This document shows positions 44,855 to 54,092 of a stretch of 64,000 bases of DNA, piece after piece. This stretch comes from an uncultured Saprospiraceae bacterium (GTDB lineage Bacteria > Bacteroidota > Bacteroidia > Chitinophagales > Saprospiraceae): positions 98,240 through 162,239 of the forward strand of contig CALGAW010000007.1 in assembly GCA_937959115.1 (NCBI GenBank), in the 5' to 3' direction. Numbering within the stretch: position 1 is the first letter of the stretch; every line of letters starts with the position of its first letter. The notes beneath the pieces were generated by a model that saw only the letters and a list, made by a program, of their open reading frames with translations, did no database searches and had not been told where the DNA came from. The position numbers and the translations under genes were made by a program.

Positions 44855-45991
44855 TTAAAAATCCAATGTTTCACTATCAATCATATCGATGTATCGCTTC
44901 ATTTTCTTAAGGATGACTTTGAGATGATGCGTCTCCTCTCTATTAACAAAGCTGATTGCCAGCCCTTCTGATTTGGCTCTTCCGGTGCGCCCTACTCTAT
45001 GTACAAAGTCTTTAGGTGATCTTGGCAACTCATAATTTATAACGTATGGCAGTGCATCGATATCAATCCCTCTAGAGATTAAATCTGTAGCCACTAGGAC
45101 TTGCAATTTTCCAGATTTGAATTTATCTAATGCGGCTAGCCTTGCAGATTGACTTTTCTTGCCGTGTATAGGTAAAGCAGGAATACCATTTTTAATCAAT
45201 TTTGCTGCTACCTTGTTTGCCTTGATTCCTGAAGAGGTAAAGACGAGGACTTGTTTCATCTTCTTTGCTCGGATCAAGTGTCTTAGCAGCGGGCCTTTAC
45301 GCTCATCGCTTACAAAGTAGCCGGACAGGTTTATCAATTCAACATCTGCTACTTTTTCTTCTATCTTAATGACAACTGGATTTGATAATACAACACTGTT
45401 TAATCCTGCCAACTGATCGCTTAATGTAGCTGAGAACAGCAGATTTTGTCTTTTCTTAGGAAGAAGCGCTATGATTTCCTGCATTTCTTTTTTAAACCCT
45501 AGATTTAACATTTTATCCGCTTCATCGATAACTAGTCTTTTTACTTTAGATAGATCAACAGCATTTGAACGTTGTAGATCAAGTAACCGACCGGGCGTAG
45601 CAATTAGAATATCCACTCCAAAAATCGCCTTCATCTGAGGATTAATAGAGACTCCACCAAAAACAGCCATGGATTTGACTGGATGCTTAAGGTTACGTGA
45701 AAATACTTTAAACACATCAGCAACTTGAACAGCAAGCTCTCGAGTGGGCACTAGAACGAGTACATTGGGTTGCCTATTGCGCTCGCTAACGGCCTTGGAC
45801 ACGAGTTCATTCAATAGTGGTAGTACAAAGCTTGCTGTCTTCCCTGAGCCTGTTTTAGCGATGCCTAGCAGATCCTTTCCTTGTATTGCAACTGGAATGG
45901 CTTGTGCTTGAATTGGTGTAGGAGACTGATATCCCTGATCAGCAAGGTTTGAAAGTATTGAAGGGTGAAGGTTTAGTTCTAAAAAAGACAT
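44855..45991 (-). CDS. DEAD-box RNA helicase
   Basis: Start set at the ATG at 45991 (MSFLELNLHPSIL), giving 378 residues; the frame opens eight residues earlier. Motifs are intact: Q motif, AKTGSGKT (45-52), PTRELAVQ, DEADKMLNLGF, LFSATLSDQ and HRVGRTGRA. It has only a short tail beyond the core. It is a paralogue of the helicase at 19051-20169, but the two differ in many motifs' neighbours and are not a recent duplication. Expected role: RNA remodelling in ribosome assembly or decay. Confidence 0.95.
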   Translation of the reverse strand: MSFLELNLHPSILSNLADQGYQSPTPIQAQAIPVAIQGKDLLGIAKTGSGKTASFVLPLLNELVSKAVSERNRQPNVLVLVPTRELAVQVADVFKVFSRNLKHPVKSMAVFGGVSINPQMKAIFGVDILIATPGRLLDLQRSNAVDLSKVKRLVIDEADKMLNLGFKKEMQEIIALLPKKRQNLLFSATLSDQLAGLNSVVLSNPVVIKIEEKVADVELINLSGYFVSDERKGPLLRHLIRAKKMKQVLVFTSSGIKANKVAAKLIKNGIPALPIHGKKSQSARLAALDKFKSGKLQVLVATDLISRGIDIDALPYVINYELPRSPKDFVHRVGRTGRAKSEGLAISFVNREETHHLKVILKKMKRYIDMIDSETLDF

Positions 45992-46322
45992 AAAACGGCT
46001 TGTTTTGAAATTCATAGTAAATGACTCATTGCATCATTACACCACAATAGTACAAATAAAATAGAAAAGCTAAGGTGAAGGAAATTCCATAGACATCAAA
46101 TAGGGTAAAATTTATACCAAATTTAATGATGAACAGGGGTTTTATTAGCTATTTATTATAATTCCTCAATCGACCATCCCATTCTTCACTATTTTTTGTA
46201 ATTCTTAAACGAAACAAGATCAGAAATCTAGGTAAAATAACTATATTTAAATAATTAAGATATTCTGTTCGGATTAGGTATAAGATTAGAAGACATCATA
46301 GAAAAAAGCATATTCTATATTC
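45992..46322. other. Divergent intergenic region
   Basis: Lies between the helicase gene and the plus-strand gene at 46323. AT-rich; no convincing promoter box, terminator or repeat was seen. Confidence 0.3.
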
Positions 46323-47084
46323 ATGATATCACCGATTATAAAAGAAAGTACAGATTTATCCGAAAACGAGTTAAGAGAGCTTAATGCATTAAGTAGAATA
46401 GTCAATCCTAAAAACCCAGAAAATCACGTTCAAATAAACCATATTAACAAGACGAATCCAACCTTTTATTTATTCAAAAACGAAGAAAAGTTACTTGCCT
46501 ATCAAGCGTTTACATTGTTCAAGAGATTAACTCCGTTTGAAAAGAAAGAAATTTCAATTATCTATATAAATGCTTCATACAAAAACACAAATTCTGATAC
46601 TCTTGTAAAAGATTACGCTAAGAAAAGCAATTTACATTTTATTAAGCAAAACCTAGGTTATTTTTGGTTCTTCAAGAAATTCTTAGTCATATTCATAACG
46701 GATAACCCCAAATTATTGAATAGAGTATCTAAAGCATTCTACGTTCACGCCCCTTCTTATAAAGCGAAAACGACAAGAACTTTACAAACGTTCTGTGAGC
46801 AGTTCATCTCTGAAAACTTAAGAATGGAAGACGCTTCAGTTAGCGAAAATTTAGTCATTAGCCAACCATATCATTCACAATGCAGGATCAATAATTATTG
46901 GGATTCAATGTATAAAGCATCGGATAAAGCTCAAAACGATTTTTTTTACCGTGAAAAAATAATTCTCAAAAAAGAAAACGATATCCTTTTGTCGGGAAAG
47001 GGGATCCTTTTTATCGGATTCTATTCATTTAGTAATCTAATTAAAACGATATACAAACAAATAATAAAGCCTAAACAAAACTGA
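46323..47084 (+). CDS. Unknown cytoplasmic protein, possibly acetyltransferase-like
   Basis: The 253-residue protein has no signal peptide. The N-terminal half (residues 1-130) shows strand-strand-helix runs such as FYLFKNEEKLLAYQAFTLF and KKEISIIYINASYKN that vaguely recall a GNAT fold, but the acetyl-CoA-binding Q/RxxGxG/A motif is missing. The second half is basic with several aromatic patches (YFWFFKKFLVIF). It ends IYKQIIKPKQN. I cannot name a family. Single gene between two divergent or unlinked genes. Confidence 0.6.
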   Translation: MISPIIKESTDLSENELRELNALSRIVNPKNPENHVQINHINKTNPTFYLFKNEEKLLAYQAFTLFKRLTPFEKKEISIIYINASYKNTNSDTLVKDYAKKSNLHFIKQNLGYFWFFKKFLVIFITDNPKLLNRVSKAFYVHAPSYKAKTTRTLQTFCEQFISENLRMEDASVSENLVISQPYHSQCRINNYWDSMYKASDKAQNDFFYREKIILKKENDILLSGKGILFIGFYSFSNLIKTIYKQIIKPKQN

Positions 47085-47303
47085 GTAGATTACGTATAAT
47101 TTATTTTAAATAATAATTAAATTACTGGTAGTTAATTACTTGCATAAACAAAGTAGATTTTTTACCGAAAAACTCGAGATTCAATTGATCACTCTTAGGT
47201 AATTGTCCTTTAAATAAATATGACCTAATCGAACAAACCTCCATTCAAAAACGTTACATTGTATACCTTTTATGTTCACTAACTACCTAATTAGCATTGA
47301 CTT

Positions 47304-49223
47304 ATGAAGAATGCATATATATCACTAGCCTTAATTTTATTCTTGACTGCAAACCTGCAAGCGCAAATAGAGTTCTCGATTAACAAGAATGACAGAGAGA
47401 CTTCGTCCTTTGATCCTGTAAATTCTGTTCAAGCTCCGTTCTATCATGGAGTTGCCTCTGGTGACCCACTGACAGATAGAGTGATTATCTGGACACGGGT
47501 AACACCACCCACTGATCAAACTGTGATCGTAGATTATGAGGTAGCAGACGACGTAGACTTTACTACAATTGTTTCTAGCGGACAAGTAACCACCGATACC
47601 TTAAAAGATTATACTGTAAAAGTGGATGCGACTGGACTCTCAGCTGGAACAACTTACTATTACCGATTTTCAGCCCTTGGAGCAACTTCAATAATAGGAA
47701 GAACGAAGACACTAGAAACAACCAACGTGGATCATATAAAACTGGCAATGGTTTCTTGCAACAACTACCAATCTGGCTATTTTACTGTATTCCAGGAATT
47801 GTCCAAGCGAAATGACCTCGATGCAGTTGTTCACCTAGGTGATTTCATTTACGAATACCAAACGGGTGGATACGGTTACTTTGGAGACACCAACCGTGTG
47901 CATGTTCCTTCTTACGAGATACTAGACATCAGCGACTACCGAACACGCTACTCACATTACCGACTAGATGCTAATTTGCAGGAAGCAATGCGTCAACATC
48001 CGTTCATCCATATTTGGGATGACCATGAAGTTGCCAATGATGCGTGGAAAGATGGTGCTGGTAACCACAATGCTGGAGAAGGGTTATACCAAGATCGAAA
48101 AGCATGGGCCATCCAAGCTTATTTCGAATGGGTTCCAGTAAGAGATAATGCAACAAATGATGTGTATAGGGGCTTGCGATTTGGTGATTTGTTAGACCTA
48201 GTTTTGCTGGATACTCGACACCTGGCGCGATCAATCCAAGTAGATAGTTTTCTAGATCCAGATCGTCTTGATCCAAACAGAGAATTACTAGGTCCAGCTC
48301 AAATGGCATGGTTTAAAGATCAATTACAAGACAATACGACAACTTGGAAAGTGGTTGGGAATCAAGTTGTGTTTTCTCAGTTACTATTAGAGAATGTTGA
48401 AACAATACAACCAGGTGTCCGCGATTTGTTTTTGGATGTTTGGAACGGTTATCCGACTCGTCGTGATACTGTTATCCATTTTATACGAGATAACAATATC
48501 AATAATGTGGTGTTCGCTACGGGTGATGTCCATATTTCCTTAGGGTTTGATGTCAGTGCTGATCCGACAGACTCACTAGGCTACGACCCAGCAACAGGCG
48601 CGGGATCTTTAGCTGTGGAGATAGTGACACCAAGTATAAGTTCTGACAACTTTGATGAGATTGTTGGTCCGCTCAACACAGCTGTCCTAGAAGGGCTTTT
48701 TCCTGCGGGGAATCCGCACAACAAATATCTAAATTTTACGAAGCATGGCTATTATGTCCTAGATGTTACGCCTACCCGTGCACAAGGAGATTTTTACCAT
48801 GTAACACAAGTACGTGTTCCCAATGAGACGGAAAGCTTTAGTGCAGGTGTGTACACGGATGTAAATACAAATCATCTCAATGTTACGAATACACCAGCAG
48901 CACCAAAGGCGGTTCAGGAGGTTCCTGCTCCTCCGATTGCAGTATCAACAGAGGACTTGCCTCCTAGTGTCTTATTGCTGTCTACTTACCCGAATCCAAC
49001 GGAAGGCCATGTAACTATTAACTACGCGCTTTTGGAAAGTGGTCCGATAAATATTCAACTAACCGACTTACAAGGCAGAACTGTCAGCCAATTGTTTGAC
49101 CATATGATATCCAAGGGTAACTACGTGTTGCGGTTTAATCTAGATGATTTGCCATCTGGTGTTTACTTTGTTCAGTTTAAAACGAAGGATGGAATTTCCG
49201 CTAAAAAGTTGCTAAAGCATTAA
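47304..49223 (+). CDS. PhoD-type alkaline phosphatase with T9SS sorting domain
   Basis: The 639-residue protein has a signal peptide ending TANLQAQ, then the PhoD N-terminal domain (VASGDPLTDRVIIWTRV) and the calcium/iron-dependent phosphatase domain: VSCNNYQSGYF, AVVHLGDFIYEY (metal ligand Asp), HIWDDHEVANDAW (Asp and His ligands), and FATGDVHISLGF. PhoD enzymes are phosphodiesterases and monoesterases that release phosphate outside the cell. The C-terminal ~85 residues (STYPNPTEGHVTINY...AKKLLKH) form a type A T9SS sorting signal. The gene is single. Low phosphate induction is a reasonable guess, but no Pho box was found. Confidence 0.95.
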   Translation: MKNAYISLALILFLTANLQAQIEFSINKNDRETSSFDPVNSVQAPFYHGVASGDPLTDRVIIWTRVTPPTDQTVIVDYEVADDVDFTTIVSSGQVTTDTLKDYTVKVDATGLSAGTTYYYRFSALGATSIIGRTKTLETTNVDHIKLAMVSCNNYQSGYFTVFQELSKRNDLDAVVHLGDFIYEYQTGGYGYFGDTNRVHVPSYEILDISDYRTRYSHYRLDANLQEAMRQHPFIHIWDDHEVANDAWKDGAGNHNAGEGLYQDRKAWAIQAYFEWVPVRDNATNDVYRGLRFGDLLDLVLLDTRHLARSIQVDSFLDPDRLDPNRELLGPAQMAWFKDQLQDNTTTWKVVGNQVVFSQLLLENVETIQPGVRDLFLDVWNGYPTRRDTVIHFIRDNNINNVVFATGDVHISLGFDVSADPTDSLGYDPATGAGSLAVEIVTPSISSDNFDEIVGPLNTAVLEGLFPAGNPHNKYLNFTKHGYYVLDVTPTRAQGDFYHVTQVRVPNETESFSAGVYTDVNTNHLNVTNTPAAPKAVQEVPAPPIAVSTEDLPPSVLLLSTYPNPTEGHVTINYALLESGPINIQLTDLQGRTVSQLFDHMISKGNYVLRFNLDDLPSGVYFVQFKTKDGISAKKLLKH

Positions 49224-49291
49224 TTTGATTGATTGAGCACGACATTTATCTAAAATTGTCTCTGCAAACCAATACGCTTATTGGACGTATG

Positions 49292-49305
49292 CTTAATTAA
49301 TTAAG
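49292..49305. repeat. 14-bp perfect palindrome
   Basis: CTTAATTAATTAAG lies between convergent genes (PhoD and DUF4291). It may serve as a weak bidirectional terminator element, but it lacks GC and may be chance in AT-rich DNA. Confidence 0.3.
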
Positions 49306-49336
49306 GAATGCTTATCGTTGAACATTAAACATTATT

Positions 49337-49972
49337 TTAAAGCTCCAGTCGATCTATTATTTTTTGATTTTCGATGTGAATTTTCTGCTCTTTTATAACA
49401 AGGAGATCTTCCATTTTACCGCTGTCTAGGATTCGTTTTTGTTCTTTTACAAAGGGGGTGATGTCCTCGATGGAGATGATCCAATCTGTGGCAAAGTTCG
49501 TTAGGGTGTCTCCTCTAAGTCCTAGTTGGATGGCTCTTCGTTCTAGTTTGGCACCGTGTGCGTCGTGATCGGGATCCCATTGCAGACGGACGCTAGAATC
49601 GGTGAGCTGCTGTTTCCAGTTTTCATGTGTTTTGAAGAGGTGTTCTTTGTAGGACGAATGCACTGCTACTTCTAGAAGGCTGAGGAAGTTGGAAAGGCTG
49701 ATTTCTATGGCCAATATTTGTTGTTGGTGCTCTTTGTTTGCCCAACCTGCTCGGTACATCATCCACAAAAAGTTAGGTTTTATCCATGACATTCTGGTAA
49801 ACTTGTAATGTGCGCCACCGAATTGATGGTGTTCTACTGCATAGGAGGAAATACGTGGATTAAACGCCTGATAAACGATAATATTATCTTCTCGAAGTTG
49901 ACCGATGATGTGCCGTCCTTTCTGTGGAATTTCCTTCTCGTAATCTTTATATTTTATAGTGGATAATTTCAT
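49337..49972 (-). CDS. DUF4291 family protein
   Basis: The 211-residue protein has recognisable DUF4291 blocks: IIVYQAFNPRISSYAV, FTRMSWIKPNFLWMMYRAGW and LQWDPDHDAHGAKLERRAIQ with RRAIQLGLRG. The family is widespread in bacteria and some eukaryotes, usually as a single-domain cytoplasmic protein, and its chemistry is not established. Conserved Arg, His, Asp and Trp residues suggest an enzyme. It is a single gene, converging on the PhoD gene. Confidence 0.9.
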   Translation of the reverse strand: MKLSTIKYKDYEKEIPQKGRHIIGQLREDNIIVYQAFNPRISSYAVEHHQFGGAHYKFTRMSWIKPNFLWMMYRAGWANKEHQQQILAIEISLSNFLSLLEVAVHSSYKEHLFKTHENWKQQLTDSSVRLQWDPDHDAHGAKLERRAIQLGLRGDTLTNFATDWIISIEDITPFVKEQKRILDSGKMEDLLVIKEQKIHIENQKIIDRLEL

Positions 49973-50286
49973 TGTAACTGTATTCCTTTAATTTTTTAAT
50001 ATTTCCTCTAAGAACAGTAGAAGGAGATGAAAAGTTCCAACGGTATAATTCAATATAAAAAGCAGAATAGAATGTATTTTTTTGTATGTTTAATATCAAC
50101 AATATACTTGTTTGGTTAACAAAGAAATCTACGATTTAGTGTATGTATTGAAACGGTTTATAACCACTTAACATCAATTAAGGAACGAACCAAAAAATAT
50201 ACAAGATTCGAAATTTTGTATAAGACGATGATACTGTTTCAAACTACCTTTGTATTATTCTTTTCAATCACAGTAAACAATAAAAA
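49973..50286. other. Divergent intergenic region with candidate promoter
   Basis: Lies between DUF4291 and the SDR operon. TACCTTTG at 50245-50252 matches TAnnTTTG 34 bases before the SDR ATG, a typical position for a Bacteroidota -7 box. A possible TTTTG at 50214-50218 is further away than usual. No other structure. Confidence 0.5.
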
Positions 50287-51237
50287 ATGAAAGAGAATAA
50301 ATTTGGTAAACAAGGATGGACACCCGAAAGAATCGGGGATTTAAGTGGCAAAACATACGTCATAACAGGAACGACAAGTGGAACTGGATTTGAAGCTACT
50401 CAGATACTACTATCAAAAGGAGCAAAAGTGGTGATGCTAAATCGTAATCCGAAAAAAGCAGAACATACCATTAACACCTTAAAGCAAGAGCTGGGCAATG
50501 CTATTGACGTCTTGAATATAAGAATGGATTTGGCAGAACAGACTTCAGTAAAAAAAGCAGCAGCGGAAGTACTTGAAAAAGTGGAAAGTATAGAGGCCTT
50601 GATTTGCAATGCTGCAATTGCCCAAGTACCAAGCCGAAAACTTACTGTCGACAACTTTGAAAGTCAGCTTGGTGTAAATCATTATGGTCATTTTTCATTA
50701 CAAGCAATGCTCTTTCCGCTAATTGAAAAATCCAAAGGACGAATTGTGACTGTAGGTAGTATGGGATATAATATGGGACTAAAAACGATCAAATTCGATG
50801 ATATGAACTGGGACAAAGATTATGGTCCCAACGATGCTTACAGCCAAAGTAAACTTGCACAGATTATGTGTATTTATGAATTACAGGATAGATTGAAAAA
50901 AGCTGGAAAAACTGAAGTTAAAGCCTATGCTTGTCACCCAGGTTCATCAAATACAAACCTTATTAATACAAGTGGAAGTTTTTTAATGAAGGTCATTTTT
51001 AACATGATGAAAATATCACCATTAGTACAATCTGCTGAGAAGGGCGCTTATCCAATGCTCATGTGCGCTATCGAGGAGGACTTAGACCAACAATGTTTCT
51101 ATGGTCCTACGGGGTTTAGCAATTTTATAGGGCCAGTCGGAGCACACAAATTAGAACCACATGCAAAGGATAAAGCCGTTGCAGAGCGATTGTGGGAAGT
51201 ATCAGAAGGAGTAACTGGTTTAAAGTGGAATATTTAA
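50287..51237 (+). CDS. Short-chain dehydrogenase/reductase
   Basis: The 316-residue SDR has the cofactor motif TGTTSGTGFEA (TGxxxGxG), the NAA-like core LICNAAIAQVP, catalytic Tyr and Lys in YSQSKLA, and Ser in VTVGSMGYN. The layout, with a long C-terminal extension (GFSNFIGPVGAHKLEPHA), is that of the retinol dehydrogenase/protochlorophyllide reductase-like branch. These act as NADP(H)-dependent oxidoreductases. It opens an operon with a membrane protein and an AraC regulator; the last is likely the operon's own control. The substrate is unknown. Confidence 0.92.
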   Translation: MKENKFGKQGWTPERIGDLSGKTYVITGTTSGTGFEATQILLSKGAKVVMLNRNPKKAEHTINTLKQELGNAIDVLNIRMDLAEQTSVKKAAAEVLEKVESIEALICNAAIAQVPSRKLTVDNFESQLGVNHYGHFSLQAMLFPLIEKSKGRIVTVGSMGYNMGLKTIKFDDMNWDKDYGPNDAYSQSKLAQIMCIYELQDRLKKAGKTEVKAYACHPGSSNTNLINTSGSFLMKVIFNMMKISPLVQSAEKGAYPMLMCAIEEDLDQQCFYGPTGFSNFIGPVGAHKLEPHAKDKAVAERLWEVSEGVTGLKWNI

Positions 51238-51247
51238 AAGTAAGAAC

Positions 51248-51760
51248 ATGGAACTATTAAAAGCAGCAACTGATTGGGCAAAATCTGAAGTTTTTTCAAC
51301 CCCATTTTTCATTCTTTTCGGACTTGCATTTATAGCAGCAAGTTTAGGGTTCTGGCAATTAGGAAAAACAGAAATAGCAAGAGCTTACATCATCCCTACT
51401 TTGGTGGCAGGAGCATTACTTACAACCATAGGTCTTGGATTGTTTTTTACTAATAAATCAAGAATTACACAATTTAAAACAGCTTACAATAAAGATGCCT
51501 CAGCTTTTGTAGAATCAGAGCTTGCCCGCGCAGAAAGTACGTTAAAGGAATATCAAACAATTGTTTTTAAAGTCATTCCGTTTATTATTATTATCTGTGC
51601 ACTTACTATTGTATTCATTGACAAACCTATTTGGCGAGCTATTAGCATCACAACGATTGCCATGATGGTCGTTATTTTATTGATTGATGGTACCGCCCAC
51701 GCTAGAATAAATGCTTATAATCAGCAATTACTAACGGTAGAAAAAGAAGTGAAAAATTAA
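51248..51760 (+). CDS. Four-helix membrane protein of unknown function
   Basis: The 170-residue protein has four predicted membrane helices (about 17-37, 47-68, 108-126 and 131-149) and short charged ends. It lies 10 bp after the SDR and 7 bp before the AraC regulator, so it is in the middle of a three-gene operon. Possibly a sensor, transporter part or stabiliser for the SDR. No named family recognised. Confidence 0.75.
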   Translation: MELLKAATDWAKSEVFSTPFFILFGLAFIAASLGFWQLGKTEIARAYIIPTLVAGALLTTIGLGLFFTNKSRITQFKTAYNKDASAFVESELARAESTLKEYQTIVFKVIPFIIIICALTIVFIDKPIWRAISITTIAMMVVILLIDGTAHARINAYNQQLLTVEKEVKN

Positions 51761-51767
51761 AAGTAGA

Positions 51768-52679
51768 ATGAAACATTTCAAAACATTATCAGCCTTTTTC
51801 GAATATATGCAATTACCTCGGCCTGAGCATCCTATGCTGAGTGTCTTGTCTGCAACAGGAGATCAGTTTCTTCCTTGTCCTAGAGCAAGTTCCCCGCCTA
51901 TTTCAACTGATTGTTATTCGATTAGTCTGAAAAAGACAATCAAAGGAAATCTAAACTATGGTCGGACAAAATATGACTTTACAAATGGAGCACTAATTTT
52001 ACTTGCTCCAAGACAAATGCTACAATGGGATAGCAGTGTCGTTTTTGACCAAAAAGGCTTTTCGATTAACTTTCACGAAGATTTTCTCAAAGGAACTGAA
52101 CTAGCTCAGCAGATTAAGAAATATGGGTTCTTTTCCTACACTGTTAATGAAGCGTTACACCTTTCACCAAAAGAAGAAAAGCAGATAGAATCCCTAGTAG
52201 ACAATATAGAAGTAGAATATCACAACAACCAAGATGCATTTAGCAAAGACATCATCATTTCTCAATTAAGTACGCTTTTAAAATATGCCAATCGTTTTTA
52301 TGAACGACAGTTTTTGAATCGAAAAGAACTATCAAATAACTTCTTACAGCAATTTAAACAACAACTAGACGACTATTTTGAATCTGGGCAACTGCAAGAA
52401 AAAGGTATTCCCAGTATAGAAGAAGTGGCAGAAAAGATGTCGATTTCACAACGTTACCTAAGCGATACCCTAAAAAAAGAAACGGGTAAAACCACAACAG
52501 AACACTTGCAACTATACTTGATAGATGAAGCCAAGAATATTTTGTTGAAACCGAATAAAAGTATTGCTGAAGTAGCGTATGAATTGGGATTTGAATATCC
52601 ACAATATTTTTCAAGATTATTCAAAAAGAAAGAAGGTCTTAGTCCAACGAAATATAGAGAAAAATATAAAATGAATTAA
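51768..52679 (+). CDS. AraC family transcriptional regulator
   Basis: The 303-residue regulator has an N-terminal beta-rich sensing domain (about 1-150, YSISLKKTIKGNLNYG) and a C-terminal double helix-turn-helix: SIEEVAEKMSISQRYLSDTL and SIAEVAYELGFEYPQYFSRLFK, followed by KEGLSPTKYRE, the AraC signature. It closes the SDR operon with a 7-bp gap, so it most likely regulates that operon in response to a small molecule. No operator can be proposed. Confidence 0.93.
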   Translation: MKHFKTLSAFFEYMQLPRPEHPMLSVLSATGDQFLPCPRASSPPISTDCYSISLKKTIKGNLNYGRTKYDFTNGALILLAPRQMLQWDSSVVFDQKGFSINFHEDFLKGTELAQQIKKYGFFSYTVNEALHLSPKEEKQIESLVDNIEVEYHNNQDAFSKDIIISQLSTLLKYANRFYERQFLNRKELSNNFLQQFKQQLDDYFESGQLQEKGIPSIEEVAEKMSISQRYLSDTLKKETGKTTTEHLQLYLIDEAKNILLKPNKSIAEVAYELGFEYPQYFSRLFKKKEGLSPTKYREKYKMN

Positions 52680-52951
52680 GAACGAACAAACGAAAGGAAA
52701 ATAGAGGTCAACATCTAGAATTAAATGTAATTACGCCTAGAAAAATAAATCGCTATCCTGCGCTCGAGTGTAGATCTTCATTTTAGAAAGTTCACGATCT
52801 CAACATCGCTTTAATCTTGATTACTTACAATTCTAACAAATTATTAATGTATTATTGTAACAGAATAATCAACGAATCCCTATTGTAAAAGCTTCTGAAA
52901 ATTAAACGAATCACTGTTTAGTGAAACTCAAAAAACAGAAAGAATTAGCTA

Positions 52952-53953
52952 ATGAAACAGATTTTATTTATCGCTTTGTTTGCATTTAGTTGTAGTAAAC
53001 TATTTAGCCAAAACTTAACTCCCCCATCAACTTTTGATGTCGACTGTTCTACTGATTTCTGGACAATTGGTCAATATGGTAATATCCAACAATGGAGTCT
53101 AAGTGGCGGGACCATCACTGGAGGAGACACCATTTTAACTGGAGGAGGTGCGAGCTTAAGCTATTGCGGCCCAATCAATTCTCCTACGTTCTATACCAAT
53201 AATTGGGCTCAACTTGGAATCGATCATTACGACCATGGATCTGGTTGGATCAACACATCAACGGGCTATGCGGTTCAAGATAATGGCGGGCATCTCAATG
53301 ATCAATACTTTACTATAGCTGGAGCAGTGATTCAATATTTAAGTTATTGGGATGGAAATAACTTAACAGTTATTGATTCCTTACCTGGTAAATTCTTTGC
53401 TGGCATATTTGATATCGCAGTCGATACTTCAGGTCATGCATGGATCTTTACAGGGTCCTCTCCCGGCATTGTTATCGATAGTTTGATGGTCTATGATCAA
53501 GATGGTCAAATCAATTCCTATTCTTTTCCTTATGAGATCCATGGTGACGGATCATTCTTTCTAAACGATACGCTATACATTGGAACGCTTTTGGACTCCA
53601 TCTTCCCAGTTATTATCAGTGGTAACCAAGCAATTCTTGGGGCTGGAATTCCCTTTTCAAATGATAACTATTTCACCGATATGGCAAGTTGTCAATACAC
53701 AAAATTCACAAATTCGGTCATTGATAATCCCAGTCGAGATATCAAATTATTTCCAAACCCAACAGATCGTTATCTTACGTTACCTAATGATCTTGACTTC
53801 TCTGATATTTTGGTTTGTAATGCCTTAGGGCAAGTCATGGAGGTGGCACTTGATGGAAACCTCCTAGATCTTAAGGGTTTGGAACCTGGGCTATACTATC
53901 TCAGGATGTTAAACAAGGGAAGGTCGATGCAACAAACGATAATGAAGTATTAA
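52952..53953 (+). CDS. T9SS-secreted protein
   Basis: The 333-residue protein has a signal peptide ending SKLFSQ, a mature region rich in Gly, Ser and Asn with propeller-like repeats (IGQYGNIQQWSLSGG; VDTSGHAWIFTGSSPG), and a C-terminal type A sorting domain beginning IKLFPNPTDRYLTL and ending QQTIMKY. It should be exported through the Por system. No enzymatic motif was identified. The small size suggests a surface-associated or released binding protein. Confidence 0.85.
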   Translation: MKQILFIALFAFSCSKLFSQNLTPPSTFDVDCSTDFWTIGQYGNIQQWSLSGGTITGGDTILTGGGASLSYCGPINSPTFYTNNWAQLGIDHYDHGSGWINTSTGYAVQDNGGHLNDQYFTIAGAVIQYLSYWDGNNLTVIDSLPGKFFAGIFDIAVDTSGHAWIFTGSSPGIVIDSLMVYDQDGQINSYSFPYEIHGDGSFFLNDTLYIGTLLDSIFPVIISGNQAILGAGIPFSNDNYFTDMASCQYTKFTNSVIDNPSRDIKLFPNPTDRYLTLPNDLDFSDILVCNALGQVMEVALDGNLLDLKGLEPGLYYLRMLNKGRSMQQTIMKY

Positions 53954-54013
53954 ATCTGGATCATAATAATGTCACACTTACAGTGCTGAACCCATTTGTA
54001 CTTGAAATACCTA

Positions 54014-54036
54014 CCAAGTACACTGTACTTTCTTGG
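54014..54036. terminator. Weak hairpin between convergent genes
   Basis: CCAAG / CTTGG flanking AAGTACA / TGTACTT, a short imperfect stem with TTTC inside. It lies between the T9SS protein (plus) and the metallophosphoesterase (minus). Possibly a bidirectional terminator, but the score would be low. Confidence 0.3.
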
Positions 54037-54092
54037 CCGATCAGTCTTTCACAAATAGGGTTTGAGTAATAGCGATCTTCCTTCGCTGTTCT

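Noticed and set aside
19051..45991. Two DEAD-box helicases as a linked system
   Set aside because: They are 25 kb apart, have different flanks and are common housekeeping proteins in this phylum; no evidence ties them together.
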